Shown here: one piece after another, positions 1 through 11,961 of the stretch
Layout: the number at the start of each line of letters is the position of its first letter
How positions within the stretch are numbered: position 1 is the stretch's first letter
Assembly: GCA_030581615.1 (NCBI GenBank)
Contig: JAKTTT010000050.1
Coordinates: 1-64,000, forward strand
Source of the DNA: Alloascoidea africana
Lineage: Eukaryota > Ascomycota > Alloascoideomycetes > Alloascoideales > Alloascoideaceae
Length of the DNA stretch: 64,000 nucleotides
Direction of reading: 5' to 3'
Notes under the pieces: generated by a model
The model's input: only the letters and a program-made list of their open reading frames with translations
Databases searched by the model: none
What the model was told of the DNA's origin: nothing
Translations under genes and position numbers: made by a program

Positions 1-1180
1 GAATTTGAATAAATGTTATGTGGCAGAAGAAATTAATAGTTAAGTAAAGAGTTTGGTAGAATTGTGAAAGGTGATCAGCTCGCTTGTGTGATCAGCTCGC
101 ATGTGACTTACGTTACTTTATTCTGATGAACCAGCGTTATTTCGCAGACAAACCAAAAAATTATTGAAATAGTTAACTATAAGATGCGTTCCCTTGTTTA
201 GCTCTGATTAATAGGGGATGAATCGTGGTATGTCTAATCGATCACAATGATTGTTGATCCGCATTAGGAAACAACAAGGAAATTGAACTTACTCTGAACC
301 ATATTTACTTTTGTCGTCAGATTACTGTTGATTTTATACAAAGATATTGGAAAGATGCTGAGATATAGGCTTTCCCAACTCCTTTGTAAATCAAACTTTT
401 TCCCCTTTATGTATGATGAAAAAAAGAGTATTTACAACAATCACAACAAATGAACTTTGGGCCAAACCATCTTGATTTGGTAGTCATCACTCAAGGCAAA
501 TATTGCGCAAGTTACGGTGTGATGCCTTCACCCAATCTCCACCAATCTTCTAATCTCCGGTCTATCAAGGTAGTTAAGACACTTCTAACTTGGCTTCCGA
601 CTGCTACCAATTGGCTATGCTGCTTGCCAACGAAGCGACGTCTGGTGGGGTAAAGAAAATTTACAAGCGGTTGTTACAAGGCTGAGACGCTCCAGCCAAT
701 ATTCTAAGAACGCTTCGATGTTAAGGTTTATCTGATAAAGTGTTCGACAGAGTGTAATTAACCACATTATTTCTACCGATGACCTATCTGGGTATGCAAG
801 CTGCACCACTATCATGTGCCTGAAGCCTTTGGTGTCGTTGTTGAAACCACCAAATCGGGAAAAAAAAACACTGATCTCACTGAAGTAGCGTTTTCGTAAG
901 AGCGGCTTGTAGTCTGTGATTTTGTTCATAGTGGTGAATTAGGAATCTGATTGTCATCATCACACAGAGTTGAACTTTGGAAAACAATGAAATGGCGCTA
1001 CTTACCATAATAGACAGTTTATTTCGAAAGTTTTCAAAAGCATAGTATTCAGTTCAAGTTTCAAAAGGAGCAGTTATAGATAAAGCACTTTAGAAAAGGA
1101 TTCTAGCTTGAACAGCACTCTCCAAATCAAAGAAAAAAAGTGCTGATCTACTATTATGCCAATGCACTTTCTATGCATTG
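1..1180. other. intergenic, no supported gene
   Basis: Open frames here are short, overlap on both strands and show no recognisable domain. Apart from a small tandem repeat near the left end I see nothing that explains this stretch. It leads into the LTR at 1181. Confidence 0.6.
71..104. repeat. 17-bp tandem repeat, two units
   Basis: Two consecutive units differ at one base; each contains GTGATCAGCTCGC with the palindrome TGATCA. It could be a paired protein-binding site or chance duplication. No gene is close enough to assign it to. Confidence 0.5.
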
Positions 1181-1472
1181 TGGAATATGTGACAGACATG
1201 CTCACATCCTATTTACTTTTATTCACCTAAAAGTATCCTATTTCCTATTATTATGCTCTTAAACCTCACAGAGCATTATTTAAGAAGATAGGGGCTTCTT
1301 GAATGATCATCATGAATAATCTATCGTTAGCACAAGTAGAATTACTTAAATAGTGCATTCATTTCTTAGATAGAAACATCAAGAAATCATATCTACATAT
1401 TCCTTCAAACTAAACCTTTCAATTAACCAATGTTCACTTTATTCCATATCAACACACTAGCAACACGCTACA
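1181..1472 (+). mobile_element. solo LTR of a Ty1/copia-like retrotransposon (fossil)
   Basis: A 292-bp segment begins TGGAATATG and ends CTACA, so it has the TG...CA ends of an LTR. It is flanked by a perfect 5-bp target-site duplication, CATTG, at 1176-1180 and 1473-1477. A second, diverged copy lies inverted at about 1786-2072. No internal element sequence adjoins it, so it is a solo LTR left by LTR-LTR recombination. The intact duplication suggests a fairly recent insertion. Assignment to Ty1/copia rests on the TGGAATA-type start and on copia remnants elsewhere in the window, so the family is inferred. Confidence 0.75.
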
Positions 1473-1785
1473 CATTGTGAACTCTATCAAACTAGAAGAT
1501 TCTCTTGTGAATATCTTTATTCTGCATTCTGCTTTATCTGGAGCTAGAGATGAGCAAGATGGAATAAAACCCTGAAAATAAAATTACTTTCTATTTGTAT
1601 TCTTTTCTTCCTCATGCAAATGAAACCTTCAATTTTGTTTTTCCTTCCAAAGCGCATAGAAGCAACAAGCCATCCTTCTATTCAAGTGTTTATTTTCTGT
1701 CTATTTCTTTTTCTAGAAACTCATAGAGATCAAACTTTTAACTGACATTTTCGTTAGTAAACTTCTTACAAACCAAATTCTATTC

Positions 1786-2072
1786 TGTAGCGTGTTTCTA
1801 GTGCGTTGATATGGATTAAAGTGAACATCCGTCAATTGAAAGGTTTAGTTTGAAAGAAAATGTAGATATGATTTCTTCAACTTCTATCCAAGGAATGAAT
1901 GCACTATTTAAGTAATTCTACTTGTGCTAACGATAGATTATTCATGATGATCATTCAAGAAGATAGAATGATGCTCTATGAGGTTTAAGAGCATAATAAT
2001 AGGAAATAGGATACTTTTAGGAGAATAAAAGTAAATAGGATGTGACCATGTCTGTCACATATTACATATTCC
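1786..2072 (-). mobile_element. second LTR copy, inverted (fossil)
   Basis: This is the reverse-complement relative of the LTR at 1181-1472, similar over nearly its whole length and ending in the same CTACA. I see no target-site duplication around it, so it looks older or rearranged. It lies 313 bp from the first copy in opposite orientation. It is a non-coding solo LTR with several differences from its partner. Confidence 0.65.
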
Positions 2073-2309
2073 TTTAGGCAAGTGTTATAAGGTTGCTATG
2101 TCCAAGATACTTTGAGTCATACAAAAACTGCAAAGTCGCTTAGCTCACACAGACTCGAACACAAAGGAAAGGTTTAGCTGATCGTTACGAATATATAAGG
2201 AAGACTTGTCCCCTTCTAGTAAAAAGGCCAAGCTCAGTTTAGACTGCTATTTGTACTTTAATAGCACAAACCATATTCTACATTGAAGTCATACCACAAA
2301 CATATCACG

Positions 2310-2871
2310 AAAATTGAATTAGTTGACGTCTAAAATATTATTTTGCAAATTGCAATTTGTGAGATTTTCCATAGTTTTGAACAAGATCGGATGCTGATTT
2401 TAGAAGTTTTGGTGAACCATTGTTTTGTGCCATCCTTGAATTGTGCTTGTAATCGATAATTTCTTGCCATCTTCTTGTGTTTGAGGATTTTTTTCGATTT
2501 CCATTTCCTCAAAGCGCCCAAATATTTCCACATATCTTACCTGAAACTTCGAAATCCTTTTACTTTTTGAATACTTGCGGAGGGCTTTTTGGTGGTAACG
2601 CTCCGTCGTGGTTTTCAGGTAAAGGATTTCGAAGTTTCAGGTAAGATATGTGGAAATATTTGGGCGCTTTGAGGAAATGGAAATCGAAAAAAATCCTCAA
2701 ACACAAGAAGATGGCAAGAAATTATCGATTACAAGCACAATTCAAGGATGGCACAAAACAATGGTTCACCAAAACTTCTAAAATCAGCATCCGATCTTGT
2801 TCAAAACTATGGAAAATCTCACAAATTGCAATTTGCAAAATAATATTTTAGACGTCAACTAATTCAATTTT
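2310..2871. repeat. perfect inverted repeat, 251-bp arms, 60-bp spacer
   Basis: Arms 2310-2560 and 2621-2871 are reverse complements with no mismatch that I can find; the spacer is 2561-2620. Each arm holds the same 67-codon ATG frame (2330-2533 on - and 2648-2851 on +) for a basic Lys/Trp-rich peptide starting MWKYLGALRKW. The peptide resembles no family I know. Transcription through both arms would give an RNA hairpin of about 250 bp. The arms have no flanking duplication, so this does not look like a standard inserted transposon. Confidence 0.9.
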
Positions 2872-5372
2872 TGTTAAAATCTAGTACTATCTTTTTGTTG
2901 TATCTCTTATTTTTTTTTTACTTCATTTTTATTATTCTCAAATTCTTTATTTTGTCTTCTACTTTCTACTTTTACTTTCTACCTTCTAATTTTATTTCAA
3001 TTTTCAATTTATTTATTTACATTTATTTTTTTTCTTATGGAAGCTTGGTTTTTAAAGGACTCTTCATTTTACTATGCGTTAGCACAGGGGGATGTTATCA
3101 TTAAATACAAATCCCAAATTCTTACACATTAGCGTAGATATGTTTGGGTCAGAGATTTCTCGAATACGGGCTACTATAATTCCCTCAAAAATGTTTAAAA
3201 TATGAATACCCGCGACCTCGGAATTACCCAAAGAACAGGAGTTCGATCCGAGATTACAAAGACATAAGAAGTTTAGATCTTCGTTAGTTAGAGGACAATG
3301 AACAAGAAAAGAGAGTGAATTGAGATTTTCATAACCCCAGAATAGTTACAAAAAAACTGATAACCTGCCATAGATATTTCATATGGCAAATTTCATAATT
3401 TTCAATCAGCAAAAGAAGATGAGCTTAGCCTCTATCTAAAGGAGTGTGATTGAGTTTATGTAGATTATATCTTTTAATAATTCTTGTGTCTGGTTGAGAA
3501 TCATGACAATATAAACATTTGGCACTATGTTTTTCATTAAACTGATTACAAGTAGCAAATATAATTTCAGGTCAGTTTAAAACCGTTTCCTTCATTTGTC
3601 GATAAAAGTACTTGCGCAGCTCTTGGAACAGGACAACCAAGACAGAGACAACTTAATACACCAAACGGCCTAGATGTCTCTATAATAGTTGATCCCTGCT
3701 GAATGTTGGCAAGCAATTTCGATAGACTAACATAATGTAGAATGCTGTCATTGGATAACTCTCAATACTCAAGATTCGTCTGTAACCTGGAAAGAATCGG
3801 CAAATCTGCTGATCTTCGCACGATTGAAGCTTGGTTTCGCTGTGTTTGATACACAAGTTAATTAAGAAGATATTTAAGTAACTTATCCCACATGTCTTAT
3901 TCATTTGCTTAGATACGCCTATCAGGCAGAGCATTTTTGCGAAAATTGTTTCAACTCAGCTTTGGCATTAGCAAAGATTACCCTATGCGGCCGCAAGTTG
4001 GTGCCTGCATGACGCGTATCTTTAGCTTCAAGGAAAAATTAGAAAAACTCTACATGTATGAGGTAATCTAGGGTTTTCCTTAACAATTCTTAATCGACTG
4101 GATAAAACTTCAAGAATCTGGTCTGAACGGACAGGAGGCTGTGAGATGTCCTGGGGAAAAATAATGATCACCAAAAGGGAATTTGTTTTACAACAAGTCT
4201 CCATTCCATCTTGGTCTGGACAATCTTTCAATAAGGAGAAAATGATTGGTTCAGGTTATGCAACCCATTGCCATCGTCCTACTAAGCTTTAAAGTGTACA
4301 CTACTATCCTATAAACTTTAAAGTAATAACTAAAAAGAGGCTGGTAAAAAGGGAAAAATAATGGCTTTCTTATGCGCCTCACCTGTGGCACAGATCCTAC
4401 ACTTGAATCTATTATTTTGGCTCGAATGGTAGCCAACCAAATCAATCTTTAATGTTCTTTACCGCTTTGTAACAAAAGTCCATATCCACATAAACCCAGA
4501 AATAAATGGCGTTTCTAAGTCTAGTTGTCTCAAAGCGTGAAAACATTAAGCGTGCGCACTATGAGTATTGCCATTTCAACAAGCAAATATTTAGTGAAAT
4601 ACTTATCTGTTTCTCAGTACAGTCAGACAAGACAATTTCTGTTATTAAAGAGGTATGGTTTTCCAAGAAAACTAGCAAGCCAAATAGACCTGCTTTTCAA
4701 AGCCATTCACTATTTTTTGCAATCATTTATTGGTTGGTTCTAGCCTCTTTTGGGAAAACAGTTACCCACAGATGATGACATCTGCATACGATATTCGCCA
4801 TAACCTGGAGCACCCGCCTCTGTGGCTACACAAATCTTAGAGAGATGTAGAGAGCAGTAAAGGTTTGGTGAGCTCACAACGCTCATACCAAGAAATCGAA
4901 CTGAATAAATTATAAATACCTACTATTGCCCTTCGCAAGCACTATAGTGACCTTGAATTAAATAAACTGGCATTTCCAACGAAGGGATTAATTATTATCC
5001 CTCGAATATGAGATGACTTTGGATAGATCTTCTGGGCGAAAATAGAGTTGAACTGTCATTTAAGAATCTACAATCAGAAATGCCATATCTGAAGAATAAA
5101 CATTAATATATGCTTAAGAACCTTCAGGTTTTTTATTCAAGGGCACCACTGCAAGGGAAATATTGTAATGAAATGTCTGGCATAGAACTTTAGTTACTCT
5201 TATAACAGCGTTCCCAAAGCATTGTGAGGACGCATAAAGGAAATGCACAAAAATCTTAAGACCCTTAGCGCTCCTGGATGGGAAAAATTGTTTGAAACTA
5301 TAAATATGGCAATGTTCTCCAGAATTTTTTGGCTGATCTGGAAACATTCAACTTGTGCCCAACGAGATAATC
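2872..5372. other. intergenic, promoter side of the MFS gene
   Basis: The first 160 bp right of the inverted repeat are very T-rich. Short frames at 3680-3934 and 4506-4775 have no recognisable product. No tRNA or other RNA gene is apparent. The last few hundred bases presumably hold the promoter of the transporter starting at 5373. Confidence 0.55.
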
Positions 5373-6947
5373 ATGACTGATATAGAAGCCAAATCTCACA
5401 ATGTTGGTAACGACTCTCAAGATTCAATCAGTAGCAAGAGTAATACAAATGTTGAAACGCAAGAATTTGTGCAAGACATTACGGAACTAAACAACAGCGA
5501 TCAAGTTTTGACTAAAAAAATGTTTCTGATGAACAACGCTATAGATGAAATTGGTTTTACTTGGTACCAATTCAAGCTCTTCATGCTCAACGGCATGGGA
5601 TACGCTGTTGATTCTCAACTAACCCTTTTGCAAGGAGTACTACAACAACATGTACATAAACAGTTTGGTATCAAATTTCCAGCCAGTACACTCTGTATGT
5701 CTGGTGGAATGGTATTTGGAGGTTTGCTCTGGGGATTTTCGGCAGATATTATTGGCAGGAAGTTTGCTTTCAACACCTCTTTGATTCTCAGTGCTGTGTT
5801 GGGGCTTTGTGTAGGTGGCATGCCAAATTATGCCACTTACTGTCTATTTGTGTTCCTGACATCCGCTGGAAGTGGTGGAAACTTGGTTCTTGATACAACA
5901 GTATTCCTTGAGTATCTACCATCTAAACAAAACTGGGTTCTTGTGTTTTTTGCCTTATGGTGGGGCATTGGGCAAACTACTGCGGTTGTTCTGTCTTGGC
6001 CCTTTATGGCTAATTTTGCATGCGAAATTGACTCCGATGAGCCGTGCACAAAGTCCAACAATATGGGATGGAGATATGCCTGGATCACCAATACCGGTCT
6101 CGTACTGGTTTTGTCCATTTTGCGAATTACTGTTGTGAGGTTGAAAGAAACCCCCAAGTTCTTGGTTACTAAAGGCAAAGACGAACAAGCAGTGGAAACT
6201 CTTCACGAACTGGCAGCCAAGTATGGCAGACCATGCTCCCTAACTGTGGAGCAGCTAAAGGATTGCGGTGAGGTAAAAGGTCTTGAGGCCAATTCCCGAA
6301 AAAACTCCTTCAGGGGCTTTTGGAAAATAATGATGAGCAATGTCAAGGAGATGTTTGCGACTCCTTCAGCCAGGAAAACAACATTGCTGCTTTTTGTGTC
6401 TTGGGGACTGTTAGGAGTTGCTTATCCAATTTACTCAAACTTTCTCCCTGTTTTCCTTCAAGTTCGTGGAGCAAAATTGGGAGATGGTTCTGTTTTTCAA
6501 ACTTATCGCGATGCAGCCATTTCCAACTTTGCCAGTACATTTGGCCCTATTATTGGCACTGCATTGATGTATCCACGAGTTATAGGTTACAGAGGAGCAA
6601 TGTTCATTGGTGGCTTATTAACAATGGTTTTCTTATTTGCCTATACGTCAGTGAGAACACCTGTTCAGAATGTTGCATTTTCATCTACAGTTTACTGTTG
6701 TCTCTACATTTACTATGGTGTTATCTTTGCATACACCCCAATGGCATTTAACTCAAGAGTAAGGGCAACGGGTAATGCTTTATGTTTGAGTGTTACCAGA
6801 ACAATGGCGTTGTCTGGTCCCATTATCACATACTTTGGCGATCCAAAGACAAGTATTCCCATTTATGTTTGTGCTGCTGCCGTTGGAGTTATTGGCTTCA
6901 TAGCGTTGTTTTTGCCTTTTGAACCGAGAAATATGAGGGTTGTTTGA
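5373..6947 (+). CDS. MFS transporter, SVOP-like fungal family
   Basis: The 524-residue protein is an integral-membrane major facilitator with about 12 hydrophobic segments. An acidic, Ser/Asn-rich cytosolic N-terminus (about 50 residues) leads into a block containing FTWYQFKLFMLNG, which is usual for the fungal SVOP-like branch. The MFS signature between TM2 and TM3 is visible as GFSADIIGRKFAF. A cytosolic central loop with RLKETPKFL and EQAVETLHELA matches the inter-domain loop of sugar-porter-like members. The frame opens at a GTG at 5355; I chose the first ATG, 5373. The substrate cannot be told from sequence; organic acids, sugars or vitamins are all possible in this branch. The gene stands alone, in line with CDC4 downstream. 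Confidence 0.85.
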   Translation: MTDIEAKSHNVGNDSQDSISSKSNTNVETQEFVQDITELNNSDQVLTKKMFLMNNAIDEIGFTWYQFKLFMLNGMGYAVDSQLTLLQGVLQQHVHKQFGIKFPASTLCMSGGMVFGGLLWGFSADIIGRKFAFNTSLILSAVLGLCVGGMPNYATYCLFVFLTSAGSGGNLVLDTTVFLEYLPSKQNWVLVFFALWWGIGQTTAVVLSWPFMANFACEIDSDEPCTKSNNMGWRYAWITNTGLVLVLSILRITVVRLKETPKFLVTKGKDEQAVETLHELAAKYGRPCSLTVEQLKDCGEVKGLEANSRKNSFRGFWKIMMSNVKEMFATPSARKTTLLLFVSWGLLGVAYPIYSNFLPVFLQVRGAKLGDGSVFQTYRDAAISNFASTFGPIIGTALMYPRVIGYRGAMFIGGLLTMVFLFAYTSVRTPVQNVAFSSTVYCCLYIYYGVIFAYTPMAFNSRVRATGNALCLSVTRTMALSGPIITYFGDPKTSIPIYVCAAAVGVIGFIALFLPFEPRNMRVV

Positions 6948-8538
6948 TCAGTATAGCAAAAGACGCATTTTATATGCACTTTGCATCTTTCTTTTTATGT
7001 TTTAACGATAAAATCTGATTTTATGAGTATGTGGGATTGTTATAGAAGAATAAAACTGTCGGAAGTTTTTCCTGGGTCTCTTAAATTGGAATTCCTGATA
7101 ATTAAAGGCATCATCGAGAAATAAAACACAAATATTGAATGGGTCCTTACTGAGACCCTAGAATGTCCTCACCGGCAAAAAGATATGCAACAGCTGACAC
7201 TTGTCTGCCTTTCTCATTCCGGGAAAAAACAGTTTTGTTGATCAAACAAAATGAAGGCGACCATTGTCTGCTTGGAGCCTGACAATTGTAATTCAGTTGG
7301 ATGAAAGAACGGGATAAGGCTTTTGTAAACCTTCAACTTTCTCCCATACATTTTACTGAAGGAACTGGCATCCTCTAGACCCTGTATAAATAGATGGCAG
7401 TGCCTATACCGTGTGATGCCTTGTATTCAGGCGAAGGGAATCTGAATGCAGAGCTTGCTTTTGATTGCTCTGATGGTGTGACTGGAGCGTTGCCGCGGCC
7501 CTTGGACCAATCTAGTCTATCTACAAAAGGTGATTTACTACTAGGGCCCATGCTATGCAAATCTCTTCAAAAAGAGCTATTGGCCACGTCGCAACCAACT
7601 TGCGTGGATGCAACAATTATCTCAGCAATAAAGATGTTCTGCGTAGATTCTCTCCTGATGTAGCATGTAGCAATGCCGAAATAATTTGGATATCCCGACA
7701 ATATGGATTAAAGATTGTTGTTGGAACACCAGAAGCACTTAACCAAGGAAAATAGTATTTGCACTTTTAATGATACAGTAATGTTTCAATAGGAACCATA
7801 TCTTGGGCCTGAAATCTACTGGTTCCGTTTTCTTTCTGCTAAAAAACTTGCTATTGTTAAAGACCACAATTTGCTCCATCTTAGTGCGAATGCAAGACCC
7901 ATTGAGAACAAGGGTCAAGAATTTGGAGCTGATGTCATTTTTCGGTTTCTCGATAGAATCTCATTCCATCTTTAGGCTACTTTATCACCGTATTTGGGTT
8001 CAATAAGCTCCTGAATAATGAAAATACCTATTCCATTTGAAATAAATACGACAGCCGGGACAGCATTTCAATTACTGAGTTGCATAGGAGTCTTGTCCAA
8101 GCCCGTATTTCTAATCTGCTTACAAGACAAAGACCGTTCCTTTTCTATGAGGGTTCTTTTCTGGTTCTTGTTCACGGTACTAAATCTGCTTGAGTGAAGG
8201 AGAGCTATTGTCCTGCCCCTTCCCTGTCTTAGGTGTGCACGTGTAATTATGAAGGCGCTACTATAAGGGCAAATTCAGGCTACAAACAGCATTGGAAAAG
8301 AGTCTAGATAAACAGAAAAGGGCTTGAGAGAGAAAAGGAAGCTTGAACAAATGCCCACGAGATGCTTGGCAGAGAAGAGAAGACGAAAGTGTTGTGTCTG
8401 CAGGGAATTATGTTTTTAAAATGTCTTAAGCGTATATTTTAATCCTTTCTTCTCTATCGTCCTCTTTCTGGTCCAAGCTCCACATACTGAATCGCTCGCC
8501 GGCTCCTTCAAGCGCAAGCACCAGAGCATGCAATAAAA
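6948..8538. other. intergenic between the MFS gene and CDC4, with coding-like scraps
   Basis: Most of this 1.6 kb is plain non-coding sequence. Between about 7394 and 7980 there are protein-like stretches in different + frames (7394-7663, 7555-7755 and a run of about 58 codons ending near 7977). They may be remains of a decayed gene, or chance. The region just before 8539 is pyrimidine-rich and presumably contains the CDC4 promoter. Confidence 0.4.
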
Positions 8539-10383
8539 ATGAGGCCCAGAGAGATAAACATCTTCTCTTATTCTCCCGGCACGCCGACTCCTTCTGGGGA
8601 GTTTGACCTTCTTTCACCGCCTACTCCAGGACCTTCTCCAGCGCCCTCGCCGTCCACCTCTACTTCTCCGTCTCCCCGAATGCTACGGGATCAACTTTCG
8701 ATTAATGAAGTTCTCAATCCAATCAATGACATAAAAAACACCAGCTTCTATAGCAGTGCTCTACTAGGTATGCTTCCTGCCGGCGGCCGCAATATTGGCG
8801 ACGTCGGTGCTGAAGATATACCGACTGACGATCTCCATCTAATTCGAGCCCTTCAACTGTTGGTTCCAACAATGTCGTCTGACTCCAAGAAAGCATTAAT
8901 GAATACACTGATTAGTCTATGCGATTCCAATGACTTATCTTTCCTTATGTCCCAGGTTTCTCCCTTGTTGAAACGTGATCCTTTCAGGTTTCTTCCGCGG
9001 GAGATTTGCCTAAAGATTTTGTCCTTTATTGACAGCCCCGCAACTCTGGCAAAAGCTTCTCAGGTCTCAAAACTATGGTACTCGATCGTGAACGATGACT
9101 ACACCTGGAAGCTTCTTTGTGATCGGCATAATCTACGGCGCTTATCTTCGTTTGCCCTACCGGACTCTCAGAACACAGAAGACCAACCCTATAATCTTCA
9201 GATATCCAAACAAGATGATCGTACAAGAGCCCCGTTCTCCTCGTCATTCTTCAAGCTGCTGAACCAAATGGAGACATCTGAAAAAGGTGTGGCAGCTAGG
9301 CTTAAAGATTCGGGTAACTTGATCCATAGGACATATTTCAAGTATCAACATTTGGTACGCCAGGCATGGAATTCGGGCGGCGAGCTTCTGACCCATGTAG
9401 TCTCTAATGACGACTGCATTGTTACCAGCGTTGAAGTATCTGACAAGTACATCGTTATTGGGCTAGACAACTCGCTGATCTACGTATACAACATCGATGG
9501 GGAGATGCTCTACACTCTGAGAGGACATATATCTGGAGTTTGGTCCATATCAATTTTCGGGAATGTATTGGTCAGCGGAGGGTGTGATCGACAACTGAGG
9601 GTCTGGCATCTGGAAACCGGTCAGATTTGGTACATTTTAAGCGGTCATCTTTCAACAATTCGATGTGTTAAGGCAATAAGCGAGAAAATCGCAGTCAGCG
9701 GTGCTAGAGACTCGACTCTTCGCATCTGGAACATTGAAGAAGGCAAATGTCTCAAGGTTTTGGTAGGCCATGAGAGTTCTATTCGCTGTCTCGATTATTC
9801 AGGCGACATTGTGGTCAGTGGGAGTTACGATTGTACGTGTAAAGTATGGCGAATATCCACCGGCGAGCTACTTCACACTTTAAAAGGGCATACTCATGAG
9901 ATTTACTCTGTGGCTTTTGATGGCGAACGGATAGTTAGCGGTTCTCTTGACACTTTCATCAGAGTATGGAATCCCAAAACTGGTAAATGCCTCTCTGTGC
10001 TACAAGGGCATTCTGCTCTAGTCAGTTTGCTCCAATTAGATGGGAAAACTTTGGTGAGTGGGGCGTCTGATGGATCTGTGAGAATATGGGACCTGGAGGC
10101 ATATAGTTGTGTTCATCGTCTCGCTACTCATGATGGTCCTTTAGCCAGCCTCCAGTTTGAAGCGGACATGCTTGTTACAGGGGGCAATGATGGCCGTGTT
10201 AGACTTTGGCAGAAGTCTACAGGTTACAAAATTCGCGATGTTTCCGCCTCCTATGATATAGTATGGAAGGTTTGCTTTAAGGATGACAAAATGGTTATTC
10301 TAGCAACCAAAAAAGGTGTGGTTCAAATGGATCTTATTTCTTTTATTCCGCCTCTTGAGAAAATGATAGAGGTACAAAGCTGA
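8539..10383 (+). CDS. CDC4: F-box/WD40 substrate receptor of SCF ubiquitin ligase (Cdc4/FBXW7 type)
   Basis: The 614-residue protein is a Cdc4/Fbw7 receptor. A Ser/Pro-rich N-terminus is followed by a dimerisation (D) domain at about 98-146. The F-box follows at about 148-192 (PFRFLPREICLKILSFID), which binds Skp1. A WD40 propeller fills about 290-605, with repeats recognisable by GH...VSG...D...RVW. In this family the propeller arginines bind phosphodegrons; SGARDSTLRIW and SGGCDRQLRVW carry the expected Arg positions. Known yeast targets include Sic1, Far1 and Gcn4. Length is shorter than S. cerevisiae Cdc4 (779), mainly in the N-terminus. The D-domain junction LLKRDPF favours Cdc4/Pop over Met30. 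The start is the first in-frame ATG. Confidence 0.82.
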   Translation: MRPREINIFSYSPGTPTPSGEFDLLSPPTPGPSPAPSPSTSTSPSPRMLRDQLSINEVLNPINDIKNTSFYSSALLGMLPAGGRNIGDVGAEDIPTDDLHLIRALQLLVPTMSSDSKKALMNTLISLCDSNDLSFLMSQVSPLLKRDPFRFLPREICLKILSFIDSPATLAKASQVSKLWYSIVNDDYTWKLLCDRHNLRRLSSFALPDSQNTEDQPYNLQISKQDDRTRAPFSSSFFKLLNQMETSEKGVAARLKDSGNLIHRTYFKYQHLVRQAWNSGGELLTHVVSNDDCIVTSVEVSDKYIVIGLDNSLIYVYNIDGEMLYTLRGHISGVWSISIFGNVLVSGGCDRQLRVWHLETGQIWYILSGHLSTIRCVKAISEKIAVSGARDSTLRIWNIEEGKCLKVLVGHESSIRCLDYSGDIVVSGSYDCTCKVWRISTGELLHTLKGHTHEIYSVAFDGERIVSGSLDTFIRVWNPKTGKCLSVLQGHSALVSLLQLDGKTLVSGASDGSVRIWDLEAYSCVHRLATHDGPLASLQFEADMLVTGGNDGRVRLWQKSTGYKIRDVSASYDIVWKVCFKDDKMVILATKKGVVQMDLISFIPPLEKMIEVQS

Positions 10384-11961
10384 CGAAAATACATCCTACT
10401 TTGATGGGAGAGTAGAAAAATTGTCACCATTTATTTAGCATTGCAAGCGCAATATAGAGAAAAAACAAAGCAGATATTTTCAAAATGCAAATGCAAATTT
10501 GTGGGGTTGGCTTTCTTTTTTTTCTATTTGCATATTGTGTATTCATGAAAGGCATTCATTCGGTGACTCTACCCGTTCCTTCGCGATTTTTGAAAAGGAT
10601 CAGCCTACACCGCATTATTGAGCATTGAAGCTAGCTAAACCAAGCATGGTTTGAGCGAAACTGAAAACGGGATGAATAAGCTAAAGGGTTTTGCATATGA
10701 CATTTTCATACGTATAATACTGGCATTTACTTTCAAAGCTTATTGTTTATATATTCATGACGTCTAATCAGATGAAACTGCATGTTTATAATTTGTTTTA
10801 ATGATGATTTATGGGTAATAGAATAGGGATTAACTCATCTGGAAATGACAAATGAAAGCTTATCGTATAGTAGCTGTTTTGGTTGTGCCGGATAATAATC
10901 TTGAGCTTCTAGTTGAAGTAGAAAGCTAAGCAGCCTGCATCTTAGCATACTTTTTATCCTCGCATATCATTACGACCCGAATAAGCTGTCTTTGGATTCT
11001 CCTGGAGCACAAAATTACTATTTATAAGTACTAACAATTCCCATTTTGTTGCCAAATATCTTCAAGAGTTTAAACTTGGGTAAAGCTTTTTTCTGGAAAG
11101 TGGCAGTCCAATTTATACTAGTCTAAAGGAAGTCATAAAGAAAAATCCTCAGTTAACAGTTCTCTTGACTTTTTTTATCTTAGCTAGCCTAAACTCAATA
11201 AGAATCGGGATCACCTTCCAACATCTGGCTTGACTTCGGTTCATAAAGGAAGAAGTTAGTTCAGATCCGTACAACTAATTTATTACATCTGTCCCTCCCA
11301 AGCTCGTGTTCTACGGTTTTTGAATGGCTCTGAAAAGCAACAGGAGTTCTAAATTGTACTCCTTATCTTTGGTATGATCGTGAAAAACCAACTTCCTGGT
11401 CAGCTCAAACCTTGATCCCTGCCTTCTTTTTTCTTCATCACCTTTACAATATTTTTGTTTGACACAACTTCATCATTTGTCTTGTTTCTGCTTTCTTAAG
11501 AGTTTTATAGTTATATTTAGAAGGCCATTAAAGGTGAGAGCTCTCTGTACTTTTGTTCCGCCCCTCAACTCTCCTTTTCTGAGCTCATGGGCAAGAAAAT
11601 TAGTCTATACTCATATTTTTATCTTTTCCCAAGTGGAAGTAACAGCAACTGATCGATCCATCGTTTGTAAAGCCAGATTACGCAGTGAAGGAATGAGCCA
11701 AGAAGTGAGTGAGGCATTGCTAGAACTTAATAGGAAATAGGAAAAATATCTCACACGCTGTGGATCAACCGTATCTTCGTTTACCGCTCAGCCGTTCCGG
11801 CGAGGAATCCAAAACTCCCGATCCACAACCAAGAGATGGAAACCCTTCAGTAGAGGAATTCTTTTTATCCTGGGCTAGGTATGAGACGATGCTAGGTTAG
11901 TTTATGTGCGGTGCCGTGGGGAAGATTTGATTGCAACATGCCTGCCCAGTAAAAAGTCGAT

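Noticed and set aside
3236-3255. tRNA B-box-like GTTCGATCC
   Set aside because: No matching A box or cloverleaf can be drawn around it.
4506-4775. 89-codon ATG frame
   Set aside because: No domain, and an overlapping frame of similar length exists; not enough to call a gene.
5355-5372. Longer N-terminus of the MFS transporter starting at GTG
   Set aside because: A nuclear yeast gene should start at ATG; the first in-frame ATG is 5373.
11459-11740. 93-codon frame between CDC4 and DIP5
   Set aside because: Does not begin at ATG and has no recognisable motif.
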